Source: Lachnoanaerobaculum saburreum DSM 3986 (GTDB lineage: Bacteria > Bacillota > Clostridia > Lachnospirales > Lachnospiraceae). From it: a stretch of DNA of 64,000 nucleotides. The stretch lies in the NCBI RefSeq assembly GCF_000185385.1, contig NZ_GL622296.1, positions 324,198 through 388,197 on the forward strand. The letters run 5' to 3'. The notes beneath the pieces are model-generated. The model was given only the letters and a program-made list of their open reading frames with translations, was not told the origin of the DNA and made no database searches. A program made the position numbers and the translations under genes. Numbering within the stretch: position 1 is the first letter of the stretch; each line of letters begins with the position of its first letter. Positions 31,976 to 40,712 of the stretch are shown in pieces.

Positions 31976-32381
31976 CTACTTTGAGTGGAAAGATAATCTG
32001 AAAGAGAATATGCAGGAAGTGGCCAATAGAACTCTTGAGCAAATACAGGAAAATATAGTTCTTTCAGAGGTTAAAAACAGGCATGAGGGATACGGTATAT
32101 CTGCAGAACACTATATCATAATGCAGAAAGCTTTTAAAAGCGTAAAAACGGATATGGATGACTTCCTTAAACTTTTGCCGGTAGAAGATAAAAATGCTTT
32201 AAATACGGTTAGTTCGCTATATAATTCAGCCATTGACATGGGAGTGGTTGCAATGGAGTTTGCTGCACAGTGTAAGAGAATTCTTGCCGACCTTTATGAC
32301 AAAGAAAAGTCTCCATTGGAACAGTACATAGATGAAATGGAGTCGGACAAAGAAGATTTTGAAGATGTAGAGGAGAAATAA
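31968..32381 (+). CDS. 137-aa hypothetical phage protein
   Basis: All-helical acidic protein with no family call. It lies 1 bp before the Sak4-like gene, with GGAG upstream of its ATG inside the preceding gene. Confidence 0.65.
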   Translation: MDNYFEWKDNLKENMQEVANRTLEQIQENIVLSEVKNRHEGYGISAEHYIIMQKAFKSVKTDMDDFLKLLPVEDKNALNTVSSLYNSAIDMGVVAMEFAAQCKRILADLYDKEKSPLEQYIDEMESDKEDFEDVEEK

Positions 32382-32382
32382 A

Positions 32383-33318
32383 ATGGCAAAAATTAATTTT
32401 ACAATTACAAAAGCAAAAAAAGAACAGATTTGTGTCAAGGTATTAGTCAGTGGACCTTCAGGAAGTGGAAAGTCTTATTCAGCACTTAGGCTGGCAACAG
32501 GAATTGCAGGCAAGGTAGGTGAAGGAACAAAGATAGGATACATAGGTACAGAGGGCATGAGAGACAAGCTCTATGCACATGAGTTCGACTATGACCTGAT
32601 AAGTCTTGAAGAGTACAGTCCTGATTATTACATTGCTGCTATAGATGCATTCTTAGATGCAGAATACAAGGTCATTATTATAGATTCTATGACACATCTG
32701 TGGAATTGGGTGCAGGATCAGGTACAGGTTACCACCAAGGGTGATAATACATTCCAGGCGTGGGGAAAGTATAAAAAAGAAAATAAGAAGATTATCGAGA
32801 AAATCCTACTTGCACCGGCACACATCATAGTGACAGCGAGAGGTAAGGATGAGTATGTCCTTGAAGCCAACAGCCGTGGCAAGATGGCACCAAGAAAGGT
32901 CGGCGTGGGAGCTCAACAGGATAAAGACATTGAATACGAATATATGGTTACTTGGATGATTGATCAGGATACTCACCTTGCAGAGGCGGTAAAAGACAAC
33001 ACTCATATCTTTGAAGGTAAGATTCAAGTGCTTGATGAGAAATCCGGAGAGGCACTCTATGATTGGGCAAATGACGGCGATCCGGTCAAGTCTCCGGCAC
33101 AGAGGGCAGAAGAAGTAAAGAAGATACATGATGAGATTACAGAAAAGGCAACAGAGCTTGGCGGTTCAAAGAATAAAGAGATGATGAAGTGGTATAAGGA
33201 TAAATTTGGTGGAAACCATAAGAACAATAAAGACCTTGAGTTCTTAAAACAGGCTTTAAGTGAGATGGATCAATTCAAAGCAGTAGCAGAGGAACAAAAG
33301 GAGGACAAGAGTGAATAA
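32383..33318 (+). CDS. Sak4-like RecA-type ATPase (AAA_24)
   Basis: The 311-aa protein has Walker A GPSGSGKS (24-31) and Walker B VIIIDSM near residue 105, in the layout of phage Sak4 / AAA_24 single-strand annealing ATPases. The C-terminal part is charged and helical. It probably promotes recombination with SSB, whose gene overlaps its end by 8 bp, a typical pairing. Confidence 0.85.
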   Translation: MAKINFTITKAKKEQICVKVLVSGPSGSGKSYSALRLATGIAGKVGEGTKIGYIGTEGMRDKLYAHEFDYDLISLEEYSPDYYIAAIDAFLDAEYKVIIIDSMTHLWNWVQDQVQVTTKGDNTFQAWGKYKKENKKIIEKILLAPAHIIVTARGKDEYVLEANSRGKMAPRKVGVGAQQDKDIEYEYMVTWMIDQDTHLAEAVKDNTHIFEGKIQVLDEKSGEALYDWANDGDPVKSPAQRAEEVKKIHDEITEKATELGGSKNKEMMKWYKDKFGGNHKNNKDLEFLKQALSEMDQFKAVAEEQKEDKSE

Positions 33319-33748
33319 AGTAATACTTATCGGAAGATTTGTACGTGATCCTGAAATAAGGTACTCATCAAATGATAAATGCTGTGCGAATTTTAGTATA
33401 GCGGTAGATAGAAAGTATAAGCAGGAAGGACAGCAAGATGCAGACTTTCCCCGAGTAATCGCTTGGGGAAAAACTGCAGAATTCATTGAAAAATATTTCA
33501 GGCGGGGAATGAAGATAGTAATTGAAGGACGAATCCAGACAGGCAAATATACAAATAAAGAAGGTCAAACAGTTTATACAACTGATGTGGTCGCAGAGTC
33601 TGTTGAATTTGCCGAAAGTAAATCTGCCACATCAGGCAATAATAACAAGTCGAAACCTGCAAAAAGCGACAACTATCAAGGCATGGATGAAGATGGATGG
33701 ATGAGCATACCTGATGATGTGAATGATGAGGGACTGCCATTTAATTAA
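33311..33748 (+). CDS. ssb: Single-stranded DNA-binding protein
   Basis: The 145-aa protein has an OB fold: NKVILIGRFVRDPEIRY start, FPRVIAWGKTAEF and IVIEGRIQTGKY. A short linker and an acidic tail follow (MDEDGWMS, ending in GLPFN), which replaces the usual DDDIPF. It binds phage ssDNA during replication. Confidence 0.95.
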   Translation: MNKVILIGRFVRDPEIRYSSNDKCCANFSIAVDRKYKQEGQQDADFPRVIAWGKTAEFIEKYFRRGMKIVIEGRIQTGKYTNKEGQTVYTTDVVAESVEFAESKSATSGNNNKSKPAKSDNYQGMDEDGWMSIPDDVNDEGLPFN

Positions 33749-33759
33749 AAGGAGGAACT

Positions 33760-34395
33760 ATGAAGCCATTACATGGAAGTTTTGATTACTTACAACAAAG
33801 AGAATGTATTCAAGTAGGAGAAATAGTAGATCCTGAAACATTCTGCCATTTTTCAGAAAATTCAACTTTTCAAAGAGATGATATATTTCAAATAGATTAT
33901 GTAGCGGCAATAATCGGAGATGTTAAACTTTATGATACCATAGCAAAAATGAATAAATATGCACCTTGGAGATATGTAGGTCAGTGTGAAAAAGGGCATA
34001 TAGAAAATAAGAATCCTGCACTGATGCCGTTTGTATATGTTTGTTCAAGGTACAGAGCAAAGACATCAGATGAAAGGCTACAAAATATTGAACTTGCTAA
34101 ATATGCTTGTGAGAGAGTTATACAGACGGGGGCAATACCGATAGCACCGCATTTATACTTTACGAGATTTTTAGATGACAATGTCGAGTTTGAGAGAAGC
34201 TTTGGTATGGAAGCTGGCAAAAAGATGATGGAGATGTGTAGCTCTTTCTTTGTGCTTACAGTAGATGAAGAAATCAGTGAAGGCATGGATGAAGAAATTA
34301 AATATATGACAGGGATACTTGGACTTGAGGGTAGTAACAAGAACTATACAAAAGAAGAGGCAAAAAGGATTGTAGAGCAAAGATTGGAGATTTGA
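33760..34395 (+). CDS. DUF4406/DUF7768-like (deoxyribosyltransferase-fold) protein with extra N-terminus
   Basis: Residues ~85-195 look like the phage DUF4406/DUF7768 group with a nucleoside-deoxyribosyltransferase-like fold (VYVCSRYRA, PIAPHLYFTRF, ISEGMDEEI). The first ~80 residues (SFDYLQQRECIQVGEIVD onward) form a separate unrecognised region. AAAAGGAGG precedes the ATG. It may act on nucleotides or ADP-ribose-like ligands, but this is unproven. Confidence 0.65.
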   Translation: MKPLHGSFDYLQQRECIQVGEIVDPETFCHFSENSTFQRDDIFQIDYVAAIIGDVKLYDTIAKMNKYAPWRYVGQCEKGHIENKNPALMPFVYVCSRYRAKTSDERLQNIELAKYACERVIQTGAIPIAPHLYFTRFLDDNVEFERSFGMEAGKKMMEMCSSFFVLTVDEEISEGMDEEIKYMTGILGLEGSNKNYTKEEAKRIVEQRLEI

Positions 34396-34396
34396 T

Positions 34397-37102
34397 ATGC
34401 GTGTAGATGAAGTGGACATTGATCACTTGGTCGATTATAAAACTGAATATTCTCGCATTATCCCAAAATACAAAATCTCCGGAGATAATCTGACAGGTCT
34501 GTGTCCATTTCATGATGATAAAAACAATTCTTTTTCAGTAGATCTAAAAACAGGCTGTTGGAAATGTCATGCTGAGGACAGAGGCGGAAATTTTACATCA
34601 TTTTATGCAGAACTGAACGGTATCGATACTAAAGAAGCCTATAAAGCCATATTAAAGAAATATGGAGCTTATAAGGCGGAAGAAGATAAGAAGCCTGAAG
34701 GGAGCCTGTTATCGTACAGCGTAGCACAGTATGTGCTTGAAAAGAGGCTCCCGGAGGAGTTCCTAAAAGAGCAATGCTGTCTACAGACAAAAAAGGACAA
34801 ACAGGGAATTCAATATTTATATATTCCATACTTCAATGAAAATTCTGATGAAGTGACCTACAGAAAGAGGTACGGAAACAAACAATTCAGATGGAAGTAT
34901 GGAGCCGGCAAAGACATCTGCATGTATGGAGAGTGGAAGCTGGAACAGATACGGACTGCAGGATATGTAGTCTTAGTTGAAGGCGAATCAGACAGTCAGA
35001 GTATGTGGTATATGGGCATAAGTACACTTGGAATCCCCGGAGCCTCTATGATGAGAAAAGAGTGGGCAACCACTCTGCAGGATTTAAAAGTATATATCCA
35101 TGTTGAGCCTGACAAAGGTGGTGAAACATTCCTTCATAAAGTTACTACCGCACTAAGAGACGGCAAGTTTATCGGACAGGTATACAAGTGGAGTTGCAAG
35201 AACTTAGGGTGCAAGGATCCTTCAGATGTGTATATCAAGTATGGCAAGGAAGAAGCTGCAAAGAAGATAAAATCAGCCATAAGTAATGCCAAAATTATAG
35301 ATATAGATGAAGAATCAATCCCTGAAGCTTTACCGGGAGCACCCGTTAATTTAAGGCAGCCTGAAGGGTGGATTTATTCAGATAAGGGTATAAGTAAGAT
35401 TGATGAGAAGAAATTTACACCTGTAACAGTTTGCAGAACACCGATTATTTTAACCAAGAGACTTAGAAGTATGGAGACCGGAGAAGAAAAAATGGAGGTA
35501 GCATTTAAGAGGGATGGAACTTGGCACAAAGCAATATATCCAAGAAGTACTATCTTCACGGCAAGAGGCATTACAGCACTGGCAGACCTTGGATGTACGG
35601 TCACTTCGGAGAATGCAAAGCAGGTGGTTAAGTTTTTGGCCGCACTTGAGGCAGAGAACATAGACATCATAAGAAAGGCTGACTCTACATCTACATTCGG
35701 ATGGCAGGAAGGGAAGAGATTTATACCGGGACATGATAAAGATATAGTGCTTGATATAGATCCGTCACAAAGGGCACTTGCTGCTGCCTACTGTCAAAAC
35801 GGTACATTCAAAGACTGGCTTGAGATGATGAGACCACACAGGAAGAGAGATAAGTTCAGATTTATTTTAGCTGCAGGCTTTACTGCTCCGCTTCTTAGAA
35901 TAATTAAACAGAGAATATTCTTTGTATATAACTGGGGAGGCTCTAAAGGTGGAAAAACTGCAGGACTAAAGGCGGCACTGTCCGCATGGGGAGACCCTGA
36001 AAGACTGATGGTAAACTTTAATGCCACACAGGTGGGACTTGAGAGAACAGCAAGTTTTTATTGTGACTTGCCACTTGGGATTGATGAGAGGCAGCTTGCA
36101 GGAAACAATCAAAACAGCCTTGAAAAGATTGTCTATATGATAGCAAGCGGTACTGGAAAGATACGAGGAGCAAAGTCGGGTGGAATTCAGGCAATGCATA
36201 CATGGAGAACTGTTGCTCTTGCTACAGGTGAGGAGCCACTGTCAACAGAAACGAGCCAGACCGGTGTCAGCACCCGTGTGCTTGAGATTTACGGCGGCCC
36301 CTTTGATGATGAAAGAGAAGCATCTATGATGCACCAGCAATCAGCTATAAATTGTGGCTGGGCAGGTCCGGCATTTATAGGGATGTTAATGCATACGGAT
36401 GAGCGAAGCATAACTTTAAAATATGATGAGATGATGCAATTCGTATATCAGCTAAGCAAAGGCAAGAGCGGTTCGCATATAGCAGGTATAGCTGCAGTAG
36501 CACTAACTGATGCAATTATAGATACATGGCTGTTTGAGGGCTCAGAATGGCTTCATAGATATGAAGTCGGAGAATTTGACACTAAAGAGTCTAAGGACAA
36601 TCCTGAAGCATTACAGATAGCTCCTGAGTCATGGGAAAGAGCCAAGGAGATGGCAAGAAACATCCTAAAAGAGCAAATGGATGCGGATGTTGGTGATGTA
36701 AATGAAAATGCAACACAATACATTATTGACTGGATTCTCTCAAATAAAGACAGTTTCGGAGAAAGGGTATACGGAACATGTTTGGGGCTTATACAAGGAC
36801 CGGAAGTGTATATATTTCCATCAATGCTCACTCAAGCACTTACAAAGGCAGGATACTCATCCAGAAAGACTATGAAATATCTTGCAGATAAAAACCTGAT
36901 CGGAACAACGACCAGTAAAAGCGGAGGAACTAAAAATTCAGTATTTAAGTGGTTCAATAACAGGCAGTGTCGGTTTGTAGAATTTCATCTTGGAAAACTG
37001 GTAAAGGAAAGTGAGCCGGCAGTAGATGAGAATGGAAATCCAATGGGAAACGGATGGAATAAAGTTCCTGAAAATGAGCAAATGGAGCTGCCATTCGATT
37101 AG
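34397..37102 (+). CDS. Phage primase-helicase (CHC2 / Toprim / DUF927)
   Basis: The 901-aa protein has a CHC2 zinc finger (Cys36, His39, Cys54, Cys57 region: CPFHDD and CWKCH), a Toprim segment (VVLVEGESDSQSMWY near 198) and a DUF927 helicase-like domain with WGGSKGGKTAG (P-loop near 520). A C-terminal DNA-binding region follows. It should prime and unwind DNA at the phage origin. The non-coding repeat region follows directly, supporting an origin there. Confidence 0.88.
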   Translation: MRVDEVDIDHLVDYKTEYSRIIPKYKISGDNLTGLCPFHDDKNNSFSVDLKTGCWKCHAEDRGGNFTSFYAELNGIDTKEAYKAILKKYGAYKAEEDKKPEGSLLSYSVAQYVLEKRLPEEFLKEQCCLQTKKDKQGIQYLYIPYFNENSDEVTYRKRYGNKQFRWKYGAGKDICMYGEWKLEQIRTAGYVVLVEGESDSQSMWYMGISTLGIPGASMMRKEWATTLQDLKVYIHVEPDKGGETFLHKVTTALRDGKFIGQVYKWSCKNLGCKDPSDVYIKYGKEEAAKKIKSAISNAKIIDIDEESIPEALPGAPVNLRQPEGWIYSDKGISKIDEKKFTPVTVCRTPIILTKRLRSMETGEEKMEVAFKRDGTWHKAIYPRSTIFTARGITALADLGCTVTSENAKQVVKFLAALEAENIDIIRKADSTSTFGWQEGKRFIPGHDKDIVLDIDPSQRALAAAYCQNGTFKDWLEMMRPHRKRDKFRFILAAGFTAPLLRIIKQRIFFVYNWGGSKGGKTAGLKAALSAWGDPERLMVNFNATQVGLERTASFYCDLPLGIDERQLAGNNQNSLEKIVYMIASGTGKIRGAKSGGIQAMHTWRTVALATGEEPLSTETSQTGVSTRVLEIYGGPFDDEREASMMHQQSAINCGWAGPAFIGMLMHTDERSITLKYDEMMQFVYQLSKGKSGSHIAGIAAVALTDAIIDTWLFEGSEWLHRYEVGEFDTKESKDNPEALQIAPESWERAKEMARNILKEQMDADVGDVNENATQYIIDWILSNKDSFGERVYGTCLGLIQGPEVYIFPSMLTQALTKAGYSSRKTMKYLADKNLIGTTTSKSGGTKNSVFKWFNNRQCRFVEFHLGKLVKESEPAVDENGNPMGNGWNKVPENEQMELPFD

Positions 37103-37542
37103 ATTGTGCAAAATCAAGAAGTCACCAAATTTCAAAAAAGGCCACCAAATTAAGAAATTGGAGCAAATTTGGTGACTGTATGAGTGCATAAAAATATTAA
37201 AATATCAGCATTAAAATATATTGAATATAACGAAAGTTACTACACACCTATTTTAAAATTAAATTAGGTGTGTAGTCAGGTGTGTAGTAAGAATGGCTTA
37301 AAATAAGGCTTTATAACACTTATACACACCTATAACACCTATACACACATTTATATACCAATATATTTTTCAGTGGAAAGTGGTGATACCTAGTCACCAA
37401 ATTTGCAAAAAAAAACAAGGTGTATGTCAAAAATTAGGTGTGTAGGTGTGTAGTAAGCCCACAAACAGCGTAGTTGAGCCATTTTTACTACACACCTAAG
37501 GTTTTTCGCAGGTGTGTAGTAGGAAATAGGTGAGTAGTAAAA
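37103..37542. repeat. Non-coding iteron region, candidate phage replication origin
   Basis: This 440-bp gap lies between primase and the next gene. The 11-mer AGGTGTGTAGT occurs exactly at 37266-37276, 37278-37288, 37444-37454 and 37510-37520, and inverted at 37239-37249 and 37487-37497. Several near copies are present (37322-37331, 37436-37446, 37528-37538). CACCAAAT-type repeats occur near 37122, 37143 and 37395. The sequence is AT-rich between iterons. No ORF of note is found. Confidence 0.75.
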
Positions 37543-37929
37543 ATGGATTTAAAAAATCAGGTTGATGAACTTAAAAGGCTTGTAGAGAAACTTAAGAGGA
37601 ATGATTCAAATGTCTCTAAAGAGGATCTAATGACGAAGTATAAAAAGCCTTATATGGAGTTGAAAAATGAAATAAAGAAAAAAGTAGATGAGCTTACAGA
37701 TGAGATACTTATAGAAGGCTTACTGATTGTTAAAGATGAAAGGGGATATAAATGTCTTGAAGATATAAGTCAATTTGTCGAAAAGAAAAAGGATGAAGGG
37801 ATTATTAGGCAGTGCAGTGATTTAATCTTTAAGAAATATGATGTAGATAAAGTGGTTGAACTGGCTAAAGATGTTAAAACAGGAATTGATAAAATTTACA
37901 GTAAATATTTAGAGGAGGTAGAGCAATGA
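37543..37929 (+). CDS. 128-aa hypothetical helical protein
   Basis: Charged, coiled-coil-like protein (QVDELKRLVEKLKRN) with no known domain. The last iteron variant (AGGTGAGTAGT) serves as or overlaps its ribosome site, so an iteron-binding protein could affect its translation or transcription. Confidence 0.65.
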   Translation: MDLKNQVDELKRLVEKLKRNDSNVSKEDLMTKYKKPYMELKNEIKKKVDELTDEILIEGLLIVKDERGYKCLEDISQFVEKKKDEGIIRQCSDLIFKKYDVDKVVELAKDVKTGIDKIYSKYLEEVEQ

Positions 37930-38105
37930 GTATGGCGGAAATATTAGGAATGCTTAACGAAAAAGTCAAGGAAGATGATAATAAGCATTCGCCTTGGACA
38001 CGTATGGTATTAGAAAAAGATTTACTAAAAAAGTTAAGAACGGTTATTGTAATAGAATATGCCAAGAATATGAGACAAAAAAAGAGGAGAGAACATGGGA
38101 AATAG
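37926..38105 (+). CDS. 59-aa hypothetical protein
   Basis: The start overlaps the previous stop (ATGA), and its end overlaps the nuclease gene by 11 bp. Basic C-terminus (RQKKRREHGK). Supported by tight packing only. Confidence 0.55.
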   Translation: MSMAEILGMLNEKVKEDDNKHSPWTRMVLEKDLLKKLRTVIVIEYAKNMRQKKRREHGK

Positions 38106-38577
38106 AGAAGGATATAAGGATCCGACCGCCGATATTGCAATACACAGAGCATATCATGCTCGTGGCAAATTAGATTATACGAAGTTCAACTCTTATGATG
38201 AGCTTAAGGATTACATAATGCAAAGGTACAAAATAAAGACAAGGTATGAAGCTGAAGTCTATATTAGAGAGCATATGCCAAAAGAATCGTATTTCCAAAA
38301 GCAGATAATGGACTGGATTAATAAAAACATTCCTGGGGCTGCTGTGTGGAAAGAAGCAGCCGGTCCGTATTCAGTAAGTGGGATTCCTGATATAACTTGT
38401 ATAATAAGGGGACTGTATTATGGATTTGAGATTAAGCGCCCATTTATTGGGAGGCTTAGTAAGATTCAGAAAGAAACAATTGACCGGATAAATGAATCCG
38501 GCGGCAGGGCATATGTTGTGACTTCGGTAAAGGAAGTTGCAGAAATTCTAAAAGATGAACTTAGAAAGAGAGTGTGA
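38095..38577 (+). CDS. VRR-NUC-domain nuclease with N-terminal extension
   Basis: The 160-aa protein carries a C-terminal VRR-NUC (PD-(D/E)XK) domain (about 62-158). The active-site segments are SGIPDI and GFEIKR, with downstream QKETIDR. An ~60-residue N-terminal extension (YKDPTADIAIHRAYHARGKL) looks like a separate small phage domain. It probably acts in DNA processing or recombination. Confidence 0.85.
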   Translation: MGNREGYKDPTADIAIHRAYHARGKLDYTKFNSYDELKDYIMQRYKIKTRYEAEVYIREHMPKESYFQKQIMDWINKNIPGAAVWKEAAGPYSVSGIPDITCIIRGLYYGFEIKRPFIGRLSKIQKETIDRINESGGRAYVVTSVKEVAEILKDELRKRV

Positions 38578-38816
38578 TGATGAATAAAGCCTCAGAAAGC
38601 AAGAATAAAATATATGCAATGCCATTGCTTAAGAACATCGGATTACAGGCAATGGACAGAAAAGAGTGGAATTTGCTTCAATGTCCGGTGTGCAATTGCA
38701 AGTGTTTTGAAATGCCACAGGCAAGGGTACTAAAGAGTTTAGGATACACAGGTATGTGTACAGAATGTATGCTTAAGCATCAATTTGGTGCAAAGGGAGA
38801 GGATAATGCAAACTGA
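38577..38816 (+). CDS. Small zinc-binding protein (79 aa)
   Basis: It has two CxxC-type pairs (CPVCNCKCF and CTECM), probably a zinc ribbon. The start overlaps the nuclease stop; three possible start codons lie in a row. Role unknown, perhaps transcription-related. Confidence 0.6.
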   Translation: MMNKASESKNKIYAMPLLKNIGLQAMDRKEWNLLQCPVCNCKCFEMPQARVLKSLGYTGMCTECMLKHQFGAKGEDNAN

Positions 38817-39291
38817 TAATAAAGAGTTGAAAGTGACTTTAAAAAAGTACCTTGGTCAATACTACAGAGCGAAGATAAAGCGAAAGCAATTGGAAATTAG
38901 ACTTAAAAACTTTAGAGAAGAAATGGCTGGCACGCAAGGAGTAAAATATTCTCCTGTGCCGGGAGGACAGAGTGGAAGTCAAATATCCTCAACCGAAAAT
39001 GCTGTTATGAGAGCAATGGAGATTGAGGAGAGAATCGTTAAACAGCAAGCACAGGTTCAAAAAGCAATGCTTGCTGTTATGGAGTTTATGGATTTCTTAC
39101 CAATTGATTCTGTGGAGAGAAGTATACTTGAATACAGACACATAGACTGCTTACATTGGGAGCAAATCCCAGCAAGAATAAGTTATTCAAAAGCTTCATG
39201 CCATAAGTATTATAATGCAGGAATTGATATGTTACTTAGTTGTAGTGATGTACAGGAAACACTTCAAAAATATATTGGATTGGTTAAATAA
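38806..39291 (+). CDS. ArpU/DUF1492-type late regulator
   Basis: The protein is about 161 aa. An N-terminal helical part precedes a sigma-region-4-like HTH (SVERSILEYRHIDCLHWEQI and ARISYSKASCHKYYNAGIDML). The DUF1492/ArpU/RinA group activates phage late genes. Its position as last early gene before the packaging region fits. The ATG at 38806 follows GAGAGG. Confidence 0.78.
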   Translation: MQTDNKELKVTLKKYLGQYYRAKIKRKQLEIRLKNFREEMAGTQGVKYSPVPGGQSGSQISSTENAVMRAMEIEERIVKQQAQVQKAMLAVMEFMDFLPIDSVERSILEYRHIDCLHWEQIPARISYSKASCHKYYNAGIDMLLSCSDVQETLQKYIGLVK

Positions 39292-39360
39292 AGTATATTG
39301 ACTTTAGAGAACACAGGATGGTATTGTTGAAGTTACAAATACAATATATGGAGGGTATGT

Positions 39361-39885
39361 ATGAATCAAAAAAGAAGAGGTATAGTGGCTATAATTTTAA
39401 TCGCTATTATTATTGTGTGTGTCATTGGTATAATCATGACGAAACCTGCAGGTAAAAAAGTTGTGGATGAGAAGAAAGAGACAATGCAACCATTAGACAT
39501 CTCAAATGTAGAACAGGAAAAAGAAACTGAAACATCAGAGCTATCTAAAACAATTGATAATGTTGATATTATCTTTTTTGAAAAAGTGCCAAAAGATTCA
39601 ACAGGAAATATGAGGTTGGCAAAGGTCACAGGTAAGAAGTCTGCAGAGGGATATGCACTTGACTATTATAATATTTATTTTAAAGATGACAAGGAAGTAC
39701 ATGCGATAGTAAATTACACTCTCAATACTACAGCATGCATAACGAGTGTAGGTAATAAAATCAATGTGAGAATTTATGAACATAGGGATGGTGAAGAGAG
39801 TGATGCAAAAGAATTGTTTACTGGAGAGAAGTATGCAGAGTACAACATAGACAAAGAGACAGGAACAGTAGAGAAGATTGAATGA
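39361..39885 (+). CDS. Membrane-anchored hypothetical protein (possible moron)
   Basis: The 174-aa protein has an N-terminal membrane helix (IVAIILIAIIIVCVIGIIM, about 8-26), then an extracellular-type linker and a domain without known motifs. The lone gene is separated from neighbours by 69 and 272 bp and has a GGAGGG ribosome site. It may alter the lysogen surface. Not recognised. Confidence 0.65.
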   Translation: MNQKRRGIVAIILIAIIIVCVIGIIMTKPAGKKVVDEKKETMQPLDISNVEQEKETETSELSKTIDNVDIIFFEKVPKDSTGNMRLAKVTGKKSAEGYALDYYNIYFKDDKEVHAIVNYTLNTTACITSVGNKINVRIYEHRDGEESDAKELFTGEKYAEYNIDKETGTVEKIE

Positions 39886-40157
39886 TTAAAGAGTAGACAT
39901 AAATAGACTTTTATATGTGTTATTATGGTAACATGGAGTATGATGGAAGAGGACAAGGTACAGGCTGATAGTGACCAGTACAATGTCCTTTTTTGTGTGA
40001 AATAATTTATAGCATCAAAAAAATAATAGGTACTACCAGAGGGGGAGGCCATATGCGGGGCGGAAAACAGCCCTGTCCTTGTCTCCCTAAAAATAGAAAC
40101 ACATGTTTGATTTCGTTACGACTGGCAGGGAAAGTAATCTATAGGAGGTGATGGTTG
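39886..40157. other. Pre-terminase region with a weak terminator and GC-rich candidate cos site
   Basis: A hairpin (39951-39955 with 39984-39988) followed by six T's may end upstream transcription. A GC-rich island at about 40038-40088, unusual for this genome, precedes the terminase. It contains short inverted repeats (GGGC/GCCC; GGGGGAG/CTCCC). This is where cos sites of lambda-like packaging systems lie. The assignment is positional. Confidence 0.4.
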
Positions 40158-40712
40158 ATGCTTGAAGAGCAAAATACTTATTGTCGTGTAGAAGTTATCT
40201 CCTCGCTTTTTGGTGTGACTGTGAGAAGGGTTCAACAACTTACACAAGAAGGAATAATATCTACTACAAAAACATTAGAGGGGAATAGGTATGAATTAGT
40301 TCCAACGACACAAAAATATATAAAATATCTTTCGGATAGAGCATATGGTAAAAGTAAATCTGAAAGAGAAATGGAACTTAGGGAACAAAAGCTTCAAGCT
40401 GAAATTGCTTTAAAAGAATCGCAAGGAGAAATGCATAGGTTAAAGACAGAGATAGCATCGGGTAAGTACATTGATATCGAAGAGGTGAAGATGGACTATA
40501 GCCGATTTTTTGTTTCATTCAAAAAATTTGCATTATCTTTGCCAAGTAGACTTGTAGGCAGAATTATAGGACACTGTGATCCTGTTGAACTTAGAGCAGT
40601 GGAGAAGGATTTGAGTTCAGAAGTTATAAGATTGATGGACAGCTTTGTGGTGGCAGGCTGCACACATGAAGAATTGGAAAAGAAAAAGCGTGGCAAGAAA
40701 TCCGTTCCGTAA
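40158..40712 (+). CDS. Terminase small subunit (Nu1-like)
   Basis: The protein is about 184 aa. An N-terminal winged-HTH (VISSLFGVTVRRVQQLTQEG) is followed by a long coiled coil (EREMELREQKLQAEIALKE) and a C-terminal segment that would contact the large subunit, as in lambda Nu1. The ATG follows AGGAGGTGATGG. It overlaps the large-subunit gene by 47 bp. Confidence 0.82.
   Translation: MLEEQNTYCRVEVISSLFGVTVRRVQQLTQEGIISTTKTLEGNRYELVPTTQKYIKYLSDRAYGKSKSEREMELREQKLQAEIALKESQGEMHRLKTEIASGKYIDIEEVKMDYSRFFVSFKKFALSLPSRLVGRIIGHCDPVELRAVEKDLSSEVIRLMDSFVVAGCTHEELEKKKRGKKSVP

Noticed and set aside
37103-37542. Possible CRISPR array
   Set aside because: The 11-mers occur in both orientations with irregular spacing and no uniform spacers or cas genes; an iteron origin fits better.
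39942-40004. 21-codon ORF in the pre-terminase region
   Set aside because: It overlaps the terminator hairpin and lacks a good ribosome site.
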